Source: Burkholderiales bacterium
GTDB taxonomy: Bacteria; Pseudomonadota; Gammaproteobacteria; Burkholderiales; Burkholderiaceae_C
Length of the DNA stretch: 64,000 bases
Reading direction: 5' to 3'
Assembly (NCBI GenBank): GCA_947464185.1
Contig: CANHVY010000006.1
Span: forward strand, 37,033 to 101,032
In this document: piece by piece, positions 1 through 8,153 of the stretch
Position numbering within the stretch: position 1 is the stretch's first letter
Layout of the letters: every line of letters starts with the position of its first letter
Notes under the pieces: model-generated
The model's database searches: none
What the model was told of the DNA's origin: nothing
What the model saw: the letters and a program-made list of their open reading frames with translations, nothing else
Made by a program: the position numbers and the translations under genes

Positions 1-350
1 AGGCGCTTCAGGCCCTCCACGTCCGGCATCACGTGCGTCTTGCCCGCCAGCCACAGGTCCGGGCACTCGTCACCGCGAGCACCGGCGTGGGCGCGGATCA
101 TCTCGCCCAGCGTCACCTCGCCCAGGGGCAGCGGCACGCGGTTCCAGGTCGCACCATGGCTGACGGGATAACGGCCGGTGTAGTAGCTCATGCGGCTGGG
201 GCCGCACACACCGCTGCTGACATAAGCCTGCGAGAAGCGCACGCCACGCGCAGCCAGGGCGTCGAGGTTCGGCGTGTGCAGGTGCGGGTGGCCGGCGCAG
301 GACAGGTGGTCCCAGCGCAGCTGGTCGGCCATGATGAAGAGGACGTTCAT
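1..350 (-). CDS. Sulfatase / phosphonate monoester hydrolase family protein (C-terminus beyond window)
   Basis: The reverse strand from the ATG at 350 reads MNVLFIMADQLRWDHLSCAGHP, the usual start of the alkaline-phosphatase-superfamily sulfatases, with the metal-binding D of 'MADQ'. About 48 residues in is CGPSR, which fits the C-x-P-S-R motif whose cysteine is converted to formylglycine. The following 'YTGRYP' is also typical. Roughly 116 codons are visible before the window edge, so the rest of the metal site cannot be checked and the substrate (sulfate ester or phosphonate monoester) cannot be named. There is no signal peptide, so it is probably cytoplasmic. It lies 51 bp downstream of a Bug binding protein on the same strand, suggesting one operon under the divergent MarR regulator. 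The ORF track misses it because it runs off the edge. Confidence 0.85.
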   Translation of the reverse strand, partial: MNVLFIMADQLRWDHLSCAGHPHLHTPNLDALAARGVRFSQAYVSSGVCGPSRMSYYTGRYPVSHGATWNRVPLPLGEVTLGEMIRAHAGARGDECPDLWLAGKTHVMPDVEGLKR

Positions 351-401
351 GGGCGCGGCGCACGGGTGACGCCCATCATCAGCGTCATCACGCCACCCGG
401 G

Positions 402-1358
402 TCAATCGGCCTTGAACCCGGACGCCTTGACGACAGGCCCCCAGCGTTCGGTATCGCGCTTCATCAGGGCGGCCAGGTCGGCAGGCGTGCCGCCGACCGG
501 CTCGAGGCCGAGCTTGCCGAAGCGCTCGCGCACCTCGGCCGCCGCCAGCGCCTTGTTGATCGCTGCGTTTTGCTGACGCACGACGGCCTCGGGCGTCCTG
601 GCTGGCGCGTACACCGCGAACCAGCTCGCCCCCTCCACGCCCCGCAACCCCGACTCGGTGAAGGTGGGGACGTCGGGCAGCAGGGGGCTGCGCGCCGCAC
701 CGGAAGTGGCCAGGATGCGGGTCTTGCCCGAGCGGTGCAACTCGATCTGGTCGACCAGGGTGTCGATGGCCGAGCTCACCTGGTTGCCCACGAGTGCGTT
801 CATGAGCGGTCCGCCTCCGTTGAAGGGCACGTGGACTATGTCGAGGCCCGCCCCCCGCGCCATCATCACGCCGAAGAAGTGGGGCAGGCTGCCCGGGGCC
901 GGGCTGCCGAAGTTGGTCTTTTCGGCGTTGGCCTTGAACCACTGCAGCAGTTCGGGCACGGTCCTGGCCGGATGGCTGGCGTTCACCGACAGGCCGAACT
1001 GGAAGTTGGCCAGGTGCGCCACCGGCGCGAAGTCGGCTACGGGGTCGTAGGGCAGTTTGCTGAACACCAGCGGCGCCAGCACCGGCACGACGATCGGCGC
1101 CAACATCAGGGTGCCGCCATCGGGCGCGGCGTTCTTGAGTTGCTCCGCGGCGATTCGCCCCCCCGCGCCGGGCCTGTTCTCGACCACCACCGGCTGCCGC
1201 AGTTCGGCCGACATTCGCTCTGCGATCAGACGCGCCGCGATGTCGGCAGAGCCTCCGGGGGCGAATCCGACCAGGAGCTTGACCGGCCGGTCGCTCTGGG
1301 CGTGGGCAGCGGGCAGCAGGCTGGCAGCAGCCAGGGCGGTGAATTCGCGGCGCTTCAT
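402..1358 (-). CDS. Bug/TctC-family tripartite tricarboxylate transporter substrate-binding protein
   Basis: This is a periplasmic solute-binding protein of the Bug (TctC) family, which binds carboxylates and related small acids. The ORF begins upstream, but the ATG at 1358 (MKRREFTALAAASLLPAAHAQ) is preferred. It follows an AGGAGA box and gives a clean signal peptide ending AHAQ. Family hallmarks are 'VGFAPGGSADIAARL', 'VVVENRPGAGG', 'KLPYDPVADFAPV', 'FGSPAPGS' and 'HVPFNGGGP'. Length is about 318 aa, normal for the family. No TctA/TctB membrane genes are nearby, as is common for Bug proteins in Burkholderiales. It is followed by the sulfatase gene and faces a MarR regulator across a short intergenic region with a candidate operator. 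The ligand is unknown; the sulfatase substrate or product is a reasonable guess. Confidence 0.92.
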   Translation of the reverse strand: MKRREFTALAAASLLPAAHAQSDRPVKLLVGFAPGGSADIAARLIAERMSAELRQPVVVENRPGAGGRIAAEQLKNAAPDGGTLMLAPIVVPVLAPLVFSKLPYDPVADFAPVAHLANFQFGLSVNASHPARTVPELLQWFKANAEKTNFGSPAPGSLPHFFGVMMARGAGLDIVHVPFNGGGPLMNALVGNQVSSAIDTLVDQIELHRSGKTRILATSGAARSPLLPDVPTFTESGLRGVEGASWFAVYAPARTPEAVVRQQNAAINKALAAAEVRERFGKLGLEPVGGTPADLAALMKRDTERWGPVVKASGFKAD

Positions 1359-1437
1359 GGGATGTCTCCTCGGCAAAGTCTCACATCACCCGGGTTGTAC
1401 CGGGGTTGTGGAACGCAATCTAGCCGCTCAGAATGGA

Positions 1438-1450
1438 TTGATCTAATCAA
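1438..1450. promoter_or_regulatory. Candidate MarR operator (TTGAT-CTA-ATCAA)
   Basis: TTGATCTAATCAA has perfect 5-bp inverted arms around a 3-bp centre. It lies in the 113-bp gap between the divergent Bug and MarR genes, about 20 bp before the MarR start. MarR proteins commonly bind such short palindromes (TTGAT/ATCAA-like). Inferred from sequence and position only. Confidence 0.45.
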
Positions 1451-1471
1451 CTCCTGCAAGGGTTTACACGA

Positions 1472-2005
1472 GTGTCTGACGCGCCTTCTGGCACGGCCCG
1501 CCGCCCACGCATGGCGGACCCACAGGCGCTAGGCGACCTGTTGCTGTATTGCCTGAGCCGCCTGGCCGGCGCAGCCGGCACGTCCGCCGTGCGCCTTTGC
1601 GAGGGGCGCTACGGCATCACCCGGCGTGAGTGGCGCATGCTGGCCCTGCTGGCAGAAGGCGGGGTGATGCATCCCTCCGCACTCTCCGTGCAGGCCCAGC
1701 TCGACCGGGCCCGCACCTCTCGCGCGCTGTCGGCGCTGGTAGCCAAGGGCTGGGTGCGCCGCACGGTGCAGGCCAGTGACCAGCGCTATGCCCATGTGGA
1801 GCTCACCGACAGCGGGCGGCGGCTGCACGCGCAACTCTTCCCCGAGATCGCGGCGCTCAACCGCGAGCTGCTGAGCGTGCTGTCGCCCGAGGCCATCGGC
1901 ACGCTGGAAGCCATGCTCGATCGCTTACAAATCCAAGCCGACCACCTCGCCGCCACCTGCGCCTTGCCCAAGGCGGGACGCCAGCGCGGCAGGGCGAGAC
2001 TCTGA
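1472..2005 (+). CDS. MarR-family transcriptional regulator
   Basis: A 177-aa winged-helix regulator. The core 'CEGRYGITRREWRMLALLAEGG' followed by 'QLDRARTSRALSALVAKGWVRRT' and 'YAHVELTDSGRRLHAQLFPEIAALNRELL' matches the MarR recognition helix, wing and C-terminal dimer helix. The first start in frame is GTG (MSDAPSGT); an ATG at 1511 (MADPQALGD) is an alternative that keeps the whole domain. It is divergent from the Bug/sulfatase pair, so it probably represses that operon and itself, lifted by a small (perhaps aromatic) acid. The inducer is unknown. The family call is firm; the regulon is inference. Confidence 0.88.
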   Translation: MSDAPSGTARRPRMADPQALGDLLLYCLSRLAGAAGTSAVRLCEGRYGITRREWRMLALLAEGGVMHPSALSVQAQLDRARTSRALSALVAKGWVRRTVQASDQRYAHVELTDSGRRLHAQLFPEIAALNRELLSVLSPEAIGTLEAMLDRLQIQADHLAATCALPKAGRQRGRARL

Positions 2006-2072
2006 CTCAGGAGAACCCGGAGAAGTCTGATCCCCTCCAGCGCCGCAACATCTTGGCCATCGACCAGGATCG

Positions 2073-2222
2073 ATGCATCGGTCCGTATATCTGGGCCACA
2101 CGAGTGAGGGGCACCGCCTGCACATCACCTTCACATTGCGAGGTGCGGGATCCTTGATCCGGGTGATTTCGGCACGGGATATGCACCGCAAGGAGAGAGC
2201 TGTTTATGACCAAACGCCGTAA
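2073..2222 (+). pseudogene. BrnT-type toxin remnant (C-terminal 49 residues only)
   Basis: The short frame MHRSVYLGHTSEGHRLHITF..LIRVISARDMHRKERAVYDQTP is too short for the ORF track. It resembles the C-terminal half of BrnT (DUF497) RNase toxins, including the 'RVISAR..(K/R)ER..Y' motif. It overlaps the following CopG/BrnA-like gene by 17 bp, the typical brnTA arrangement. Reading upstream in the same frame meets a TGA at 2028-2030, and nothing like the usual N-terminal 'DPxKxxxNxxKHG' segment remains before the MarR stop at 2005. The toxin therefore seems to be truncated and probably inactive. A short functional protein cannot be excluded. Confidence 0.55.
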
Positions 2223-2475
2223 GCCCATCCCCCGCTTCGGGACCGAGGGGCAGGAACGTGCGTTCTGGGAAAGCATGGGTCAGGATTCCACCGGCTTCGT
2301 CGATTGGGGCGGCGCGCAACGGGTGACACTGCCCAACCTCAAGCGTTCGACCAAGACCATCTCGCTGCGCCTGCCCCAGCACCTGCTGGACGCCGTGAAG
2401 GCCGCGGCCAACGCCCGCGACGTGCCCTATCAGTCCCTGATCAAGGTCTGGCTGCAGGAGAAGGTAGGTACTTAG
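2206..2475 (+). CDS. BrnA / CopG-family antitoxin
   Basis: An 89-aa protein whose C-terminal half, 'LKRSTKTISLRLPQHLLDAVKAAANARDVPYQSLIKVWLQEKV', is a ribbon-helix-helix domain. The 'KTISLRLP' strand is the DNA-contacting beta-strand, followed by two helices. The N-terminal part ('FWESMGQDSTGFVDWGGA') is the toxin-binding region seen in BrnA-like antitoxins. A GGAGAG box lies just before the ATG. It overlaps the truncated BrnT-like frame, so this looks like a toxin-antitoxin pair that has lost its toxin and kept an intact antitoxin. It could still act as a DNA-binding autoregulator or neutralise a related toxin elsewhere. Confidence 0.75.
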   Translation: MTKRRKPIPRFGTEGQERAFWESMGQDSTGFVDWGGAQRVTLPNLKRSTKTISLRLPQHLLDAVKAAANARDVPYQSLIKVWLQEKVGT

Positions 2476-4665
2476 GCGCGCTCTGGCGCCCCAGCGCTGA
2501 CCCCTTCCACCGCGACTTCAGCAGAACATGACCGTTCCACGTCCTGGGCAGCGAGCAGCCCCGCCGCTCGGTCCAATGGCACCACGGTAGCCAGCGTCGT
2601 GCCGCCTCGCGGCTGCAGGCGCGGCGGGAAGACTGCGATCTTCTGCGCCGGCGCCAGGCGCGTCTCGCGCCCGGGCTCAAGGTCGCGCTCGTTCACGCCA
2701 GCCACCGGAGCGCGCGCCACGCCGTCGACGATCTCCAGGTCCCACCACCAGCGCTTGACGGGATTACGCTCGCCGCCGCCCGTGCGGTCGTCGTGTTCAA
2801 TGAGATCACGCCGAGCTGCCGCGCTTTCGATGGCCTGCCACAGCCGTTGCTCGTACTCCACCAGGTCTTCGCTGTTGAAGGGGCAGGTCTTCATGCAGCG
2901 GCCGCAGGCCGAGCCCTTCATGTTGGTCAGCCGGTACTTGCCGCACTTCTCCACGTCCGGCTTCCAGATTTCATAGCCGTTGAAGACAGTCTTGGGGCCG
3001 TAGGGGATGGCGTTGCAAGGGCATTCGCGCGCGCACTTCAGGCACTGCGCGCAGGTGTCCTGCAGGCCGAAGTCGATGGGCTGGTCCACGGCCAGGGGCA
3101 GGTCGGTGGTGAAGACTACCGACTTCGAGCGCGGACCGATGAAGGGGTTGAGCACCAGCTCGCCAATGCGTGACAACTCGCCCAGCCCGGCCATCAGCAC
3201 GGCCGGCAGGTGCAATACCTCGGAGTGGGCGTTGGAGTGGGCGCGGGCGCCAAAGCCCATGCGCCTCACATGCGCGGCCATCAGCCCGGCAATCAACGCG
3301 CCGCGCAGGTAGGCCCGCATGGACTGCGCGCCAGAGATCCAGTCGTCGCCCGAGGCGCCCTCCATGGTCTCGAAACCCTGGTCGATCAGCATCACCACCG
3401 CAAACCGGTGGTAGGGCTCGATGGGCCGGCCTTCTACCTCGTCATGGGAATACCACATCCAGGGCTCGGCCTCGCAGATGCCCACGAAGTCCGCCCCGAG
3501 GAAGTGGCCCAGCGCCTTGATGGACTGCGCGTTGCGCAGGGGGTCTGACAGGTTCCCGCCCCAGCCCGTGGGCTGCAGCTTTTCGCGCGAGCCCTGCAGC
3601 GGCACCAGTCCCCGGATGAGCGGCGTCATCGCCAAGGCCAGCGGGTGCTTGATCGCAAAGCGGCTGCGCTCCTGCTGCGCGCGCGGGCCCAGGTCACCGG
3701 CCAGGGCGCGGGTGAACAGGTCGGCGCGCTTGGGCACGCGCTGGATGCGCGCGCGGTCGATCATCGTGGTGGGTTGCGCCACGCGGCGAATGCGCTCCAT
3801 GGGCGAGCGCCCCAGGTGCACGGGCCGCTGCGCCAGGTCATCGTCCTCGAAACCCGGCCGCGTGCCGCCCACGCCGAGCCAGGCCTCGGTGTCGGGCCAG
3901 TCCAGCGATTCGTCGGCCGCGATGGGCACATCGCAGGCGATGTCCAGATCGGTGGTGACCACGCCGATGCGAAAGCCTCGGCGCGAGAACGGCATTTGCA
4001 GCACCCCATCCACGGCGCGTGCCACGCCAGCGCGCTGGGCCAGCGCCGGCAGGTCCAGCGCGGTGTCACATGCCACATGCCACATGCCCGCGGGCCTGCC
4101 AGCCCAGCGTCCGCAGATAGCCCGCCAACACGGCTGCCACCTCGGCGCAGCGCAGGTCAGTGCGCTCGACGTTGCTGCCCCGGACCCAGGCGTCCCCCGG
4201 CTCGCCCTCTGCCGGCTCGCGGCCGAACTCGATGAGGAAGACCAGGGCGTGGGTGTGAGCAGGGGTGTCAACGGGGGTGTGGGTAGCAGCTTGCGCGGCC
4301 GTGGCAGATGCAGTGGTGGCGGTGGGCGCATAGCCACCCGCACTTCCCCGTTCGGCGAGATTCAGGCGGCAAACCCCCGCCAGCGTCGCGTCCAGGAAAT
4401 AGACCGCGGCCTTCAGGTGCTGCTGGCGCGCCACCAGGTCATCCGGGATGGGCGCGCGGGCCGAAGCTACGGCACCGTCAAGCACAGGGGACAACAGGCG
4501 ACGGTACTCGGGAACGCTGCCTGACACCGCATGGACACCCGGACTGCAGCCCTCCCCCGGCTGCACGGCCGGTTGCGGGGGCGCTTCAGGGTCGCGCCGC
4601 AGGCGTTCGGTGGGCAACACGCCCATGTGAACGGGCCGGTCGCGGTGGGAGTGCAGGCGGGACAT
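2472..4665 (-). pseudogene. Reductive dehalogenase (RdhA), cytoplasmic catabolic type, frameshifted by a 7-bp repeat
   Basis: Two overlapping reverse-strand frames together encode about 728 aa. The N-terminal part runs from the ATG at 4665 (MSRLHSHRDRPVHMG) to '..GWQARGHVACGM' and stops. The C-terminal part resumes as 'CDTALDLPALAQRAG' in the next frame. Deleting one of three GCATGTG copies at the junction gives 'RGHVACDTALDLPAL' without a break. The C-terminal part has the corrinoid domain of reductive dehalogenases and two cluster motifs, CAQCLKCARECP and CGRCMKTCP, with a further Cys in 'VEKCGKYR'. These enzymes use B12 and two [4Fe-4S] clusters to remove halogen from organohalides. There is no Tat signal and no rdhB anchor gene, as in cytoplasmic catabolic RdhA of aerobes (BhbA, NpRdhA), but the reductase domain fused in some of those is absent. 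The gene is broken here, or switched off by the repeat. Confidence 0.8.
4067..4087. repeat. 7-bp tandem repeat, three perfect copies (CACATGC on + strand) inside rdhA
   Basis: CACATGC CACATGC CACATGC lies at the junction of the two rdhA reading frames. With two copies the coding strand reads GGG CAT GTG GCA TGT GAC ACC (GHVACDT) and the gene is open. With the three copies present it reads GHVACGM-stop. Because 7 is not a multiple of 3, slipped-strand gain or loss of a unit toggles the frame. Confidence 0.9.
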
Positions 4666-4769
4666 GGGCGGGGCGGGTGGACAGGACCTCAACGGTTGAG
4701 CAAGGCCCCTACAGGTGCATGGGTCTTCGTCAAGCGCGGAGTATGCGGCGCCCGCACAATCGACCCACC

Positions 4770-5597
4770 ATGACCGATCTCGTCACCCGCCGCCTGCTGG
4801 TGGACCTGCAGACACCGTTGCCGCGCCACTGGAACGGGGGCGACGCCTTCCGCACGGCGCTGTTCAACGCGCTGTCCATGAGCTTCCCCGCCGGCGAGCA
4901 GTTCTTCATCGACTCGGTCAAGCGCGGGCTGGCGCGCCTGGAAGGCCCGGCGCGCGAGCGCTTCGAGGCCGAAGCGCGGGGCTTCATCGGCCAGGAGGCG
5001 ACACACCGGCGCATCCACCAGTTGTTCAACGAGCACCTGACACGCCAGGGCCTGGTCAACCACTGGGAGCCACGCATCCACCGCCGCCTCAAGCGCCTGG
5101 AACGCCTGGCGAGCCATGAGCCGCGCGCCTGGCTGGCGGTGACCGCCGCCACCGAGCACCTCACGGCCTTGCTGTCGGAGTACCTGCTGTCGCACCCACA
5201 GGCGCTGGAAGGCGCGGAACCCCGCCTGCGAGACCTGTGGCTGTGGCATGCCAGCGAAGAGAACGAGCACCGCTGCACCGCTTTCGACCTGTACCGCGCG
5301 CTGGGCGGGAACGAAACTTGGCGGCTGCGCCTGTTCCGCCTGGTGAGCTGGCACTTCGCCACCGACGTGCTGCGCCAGACCCTGCACAACCTCTGGCGCG
5401 ACGGCACCTGGCGCCAGGCTGCCACCTGGTCCAGCGCCTGGCGCACCCTGTTCGGCCCGCAAGGCGTGGTGCTCACGCAATGGCGCGGGTGGCGTCGCTA
5501 CACCGCGCCCGACTTCCACCCCAGCGAAGCCGATGGCCTCAAGGCGCAGCGCTGGCTGGCCGAGCACGCGGACCTGGCGCCGCGCGTGCGGGGCTGA
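4770..5597 (+). CDS. Metal-dependent hydrolase family protein (COG3687, PF10118-like)
   Basis: The ORF track frame starts far upstream, but the ATG at 4770 (MTDLVTRRLLVDLQTPLPRHWNGG) gives the usual start of this family and about 275 aa. Signature stretches are 'ALSMSFPAGEQFFIDSVKR', 'FIGQEATHRRIHQLFNEHL', 'TAATEHLTALLSEYLL' and 'LWLWHASEENEHRCTAFDLYRAL'. Their Glu and His residues lie on a helical bundle and resemble a di-metal carboxylate site. The family is annotated as predicted metal-dependent hydrolases, but no reaction is firmly established. The gene is divergent from the reductive dehalogenase, separated by about 100 bp, so no shared operon is implied. The fold call is good; the function is unknown. 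Confidence 0.8.
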   Translation: MTDLVTRRLLVDLQTPLPRHWNGGDAFRTALFNALSMSFPAGEQFFIDSVKRGLARLEGPARERFEAEARGFIGQEATHRRIHQLFNEHLTRQGLVNHWEPRIHRRLKRLERLASHEPRAWLAVTAATEHLTALLSEYLLSHPQALEGAEPRLRDLWLWHASEENEHRCTAFDLYRALGGNETWRLRLFRLVSWHFATDVLRQTLHNLWRDGTWRQAATWSSAWRTLFGPQGVVLTQWRGWRRYTAPDFHPSEADGLKAQRWLAEHADLAPRVRG

Positions 5598-5633
5598 GCG
5601 CAAGCTGCAGCCGGCCCTTCGGGTCGCCCGGCC

Positions 5634-7004
5634 TCAGGCGCGGCTCCGCTCCACCACGGTGCGCACGTCTGCCGCCGCACCCACACTCCAGCAGGCCTCG
5701 ATCAAGGCCTGCACACGTTCCGCACCCAGCACCTCGTCGGCCTGGCCGTGGAACTTGGCCTCCAGGTCGGCATCGCTCATGGGGCGCTGCAGCGAGCCGA
5801 TGGCGTGCTCGATGAAGACATGCTCGCGCCGGCCGTCGCGCAGCACGGCGGTCACGTCCACCTGCTCTTCGCGGATGGCGTCGTCCAGCGTGGCCACCAC
5901 CTTGCGGCGCAGCGCCACCAGGGGCTCGCTGGTCACCACGGCGTCGGCGAACTCACCCTCGCCGGCGCGGCCGAACGTCAGGCCCGCGGCGCAGCCGTGG
6001 TAGATGCTGAACTTGGCCTGCAGACCGTCGGCCGGCTCCTTCTTGCCGCACAGCTCCAGCACCAGCGAGTGCACCTTCAACTCAATGCGCTCCACCTCCT
6101 CAGGCTTCACACCGCGCGCGCGCAACTGGGCGCAGGCATCGATGCCCGGGTGCACGACGATGCCGCAGGCAAAGGGCTTGTAGGCGTTGAACGAGATCTC
6201 GAAGCGCTGGCCCAGCTCGTCGGTGATCTCGCGCCAATCGTGCTTGGTGGACACCACCTGCATCAGGCCGCGCGGGGCTTCCAGCGCGCGCGGGCTGGCG
6301 GTGTAGCCGTGGCGCGCCATCAGTGCCGACATCAGCCCGACGCGCGCGGCTGCACCGGGGTGCAGCGGCTTGGTCATGGAGCCAAACTGCTCGCGCAGGC
6401 CCACGGGCTGCGAAGCGGCAATGCCCAGCGCCATCTGGGTGCGCTCCACGTCCAGGCCCATCAGGCGGGCGCAGGCCGCCGCAGCCCCCAGGGTGCCGGT
6501 GGAGCCGGTGATGTGCCAGCCGCGGTCGTAGTGCTCGGGGTACATGGCGTTGCCCACGCGGCAGGAGACGTCGATGCCCAGCACCAGAGAGTCGATGAGC
6601 GCACGGCCGCTGGCGCCCGTCACCTCTGCCAGCGCCAGCAGCGCCGAGGCCACGGGGCCGGCAGGGTGGATGATGGTCTTGAGGTGCGTGTCGTCGAAGT
6701 CGAAGGTGTGCGAGGAGATGCCGTTGACCAGCGCGGCGCTGGCCATGTCCACACGCTCGGCGCGGCCCAGCAGCGTGGCCTGCGGTGCAGGTTGCAGCAT
6801 CTGCACGGCCGCCAGCGCTGCGGCGACGGACTCGTGATGCGAGGCCCCCACGGCGCAGCCCAGCCAGTTCAGGAACGTACGGTGCGCCTCGTGGTCCACC
6901 GCGTCACTCCAGCCCCGTGACGGGTGGTTCGCGACGAACTCGGCCAGGATGCGGGTGACGGGCGGGGCGTGATGGTCGGCGGCGACCTGGGTGTTGCGGG
7001 CCAT
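5634..7004 (-). CDS. MmgE/PrpD family protein
   Basis: The preferred ATG at 7004 (MARNTQVAADHHAPPVTRILAEFVANH) gives about 456 aa, the usual length. The N-terminal helical domain is recognised by 'TFLNWLGCAVGASHHESVAAAL', 'LVNGISSHTFDFDDTHLKTIIHPAGPVASALLALAE' and 'LVLGIDVSCRVGNAMYPEHYDRGWHITGSTGTLGAAAACARLMGL'. The family contains 2-methylcitrate dehydratase (PrpD) and aconitate or itaconate-related enzymes; many Burkholderiales copies are of unknown substrate. No prpB/prpC genes are near, so propionate catabolism is not supported. It is the last gene of a minus-strand operon with two Bug proteins and a ModA-like protein, which suggests it acts on an imported carboxylic acid. Confidence 0.88.
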   Translation of the reverse strand: MARNTQVAADHHAPPVTRILAEFVANHPSRGWSDAVDHEAHRTFLNWLGCAVGASHHESVAAALAAVQMLQPAPQATLLGRAERVDMASAALVNGISSHTFDFDDTHLKTIIHPAGPVASALLALAEVTGASGRALIDSLVLGIDVSCRVGNAMYPEHYDRGWHITGSTGTLGAAAACARLMGLDVERTQMALGIAASQPVGLREQFGSMTKPLHPGAAARVGLMSALMARHGYTASPRALEAPRGLMQVVSTKHDWREITDELGQRFEISFNAYKPFACGIVVHPGIDACAQLRARGVKPEEVERIELKVHSLVLELCGKKEPADGLQAKFSIYHGCAAGLTFGRAGEGEFADAVVTSEPLVALRRKVVATLDDAIREEQVDVTAVLRDGRREHVFIEHAIGSLQRPMSDADLEAKFHGQADEVLGAERVQALIEACWSVGAAADVRTVVERSRA

Positions 7005-7108
7005 GGGAACGGTCTCGGTCGGTCGTGGTTCAGGAGCGGGACGCACGCCTGTGAAGGCTCTTGGCGCGCCCGCGTGATCTCTGCGGTGTTGCGGCGCTCA
7101 GGCGGCGC

Positions 7109-8104
7109 TCAGGCGTCCAGGTCGATCTTGCGGTCCTTGGCCACCTTGGTCCAGCGCGCGATGTCCTCGCGGATGAACTGGCCAAAAGCGTCGGGCCTCA
7201 TCGGCCAGGGCTCCACGGCCTCGGCAGCCAGCTTGTCCTTGAGATCGCCACCGGTCAGCACCGAGCCCAGGCTCTCGTTCAGGCGCGCCACCACAGCCGC
7301 GGGCATGCCCGCGGGGCCGACCACGCCGTACCACTGCAGCGCGTCAAAGCCCTTGAAGCCGGCCTCGATCATGGTGGGCACCTCTTTCAGCGCCGGGTGA
7401 CGCGTGTTGCCGGTAACCGCCAGCGGCCGCACGCGGCCACTGCGGATGTGCGGCAGGCCAGCAGCCAGCCCCGGGAACATGGCCTGCGTCTGGCCCGCCA
7501 GCAGATCGGTGAAAGCCGGGGCGATGCCCCGGTAGGGAATGTGCACGGCGAAGGTGTCCGTGGCCTGCTTGTACAGCTCCATCGTCAGGTGCGTGAGCGA
7601 GCCCTGCCCGGCCGAGCCGTAGCTGGCGCGGCCCGGGTTCTTCTTCAGCCACTGCGTGAACTCTGCGATGGTGGACACCGGCAGGCTGGCGTTGACCACC
7701 AGCACGTTGGGTGTGGCGCCGATCATGGCCACGGGCGTGAAATCCTTGATCGGGTCGTAGGGCAGCTTGCTGCGCGTGGCCGGGCTGGTGCCGTGCGTGG
7801 CCACATAGCCCTGCAGCAGGGTGTAGCCGTCCGGCGCGGCCTTGGCCGTGGTCTGGCAGGCAATCGCTCCGCCGCCGCCGCCGATGTTTTCCACGACGAA
7901 GTTCTGGCCCAGTGCGCGGCCCCAGCGCTCGGTGACGGTGCGCCCCACGAGATCGCTGCCGCCACCAGCGGCCACGGGCACGATGTACCTGATGGAGCGG
8001 CTGGGAAAAGCCTGCGCCAGCGCGGCCGTCCACGGCGCGCCCAGGCTGCAGGCGCCCACGGCGGACAGGGCGGGCAAGGTGGTGAGGAGTCTTCTGCGTT
8101 GCAT
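7109..8104 (-). CDS. Bug/TctC-family substrate-binding protein
   Basis: A 331-aa periplasmic binding protein with an N-terminal twin-arginine-like signal (MQRRRLLTTLPALSAVG..ALAQAFPSR). Bug hallmarks are 'IVPVAAGGGSDLVGRTV', 'FVVENIGGGGGAIACQTTAKAAPDGYTLL', 'KLPYDPIKDFTPVAMIG' and 'HIPYRGIAPAFTDLLAGQTQAMF'. The usual 'ENRPGAGG' is altered to 'ENIGGGGG', a mild divergence in the ligand-proximal loop. It lies 104 bp upstream of the MmgE/PrpD gene and 49 bp downstream of the ModA-like gene, so these look co-transcribed. No TctA/B partner is present. The ligand is unknown. Confidence 0.92.
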   Translation of the reverse strand: MQRRRLLTTLPALSAVGACSLGAPWTAALAQAFPSRSIRYIVPVAAGGGSDLVGRTVTERWGRALGQNFVVENIGGGGGAIACQTTAKAAPDGYTLLQGYVATHGTSPATRSKLPYDPIKDFTPVAMIGATPNVLVVNASLPVSTIAEFTQWLKKNPGRASYGSAGQGSLTHLTMELYKQATDTFAVHIPYRGIAPAFTDLLAGQTQAMFPGLAAGLPHIRSGRVRPLAVTGNTRHPALKEVPTMIEAGFKGFDALQWYGVVGPAGMPAAVVARLNESLGSVLTGGDLKDKLAAEAVEPWPMRPDAFGQFIREDIARWTKVAKDRKIDLDA

Positions 8105-8153
8105 GGGGTGTCTCCAGCGAAACGGGTGAGCGAAACGGGTGAACCAGAAAAAG

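Noticed and set aside
33-1532. 499-aa plus-strand ORF over the sulfatase and Bug genes
   Set aside because: Antisense shadow: the opposite strand has a clear Bug protein with signal peptide and a sulfatase with CGPSR, and this frame has no recognisable domain.
2006-2072. Possible N-terminal half of BrnT upstream of the remnant
   Set aside because: All frames were read; one stops at 2028-2030 and the others give no BrnT-like N-terminal sequence, so only the C-terminal fragment is claimed.
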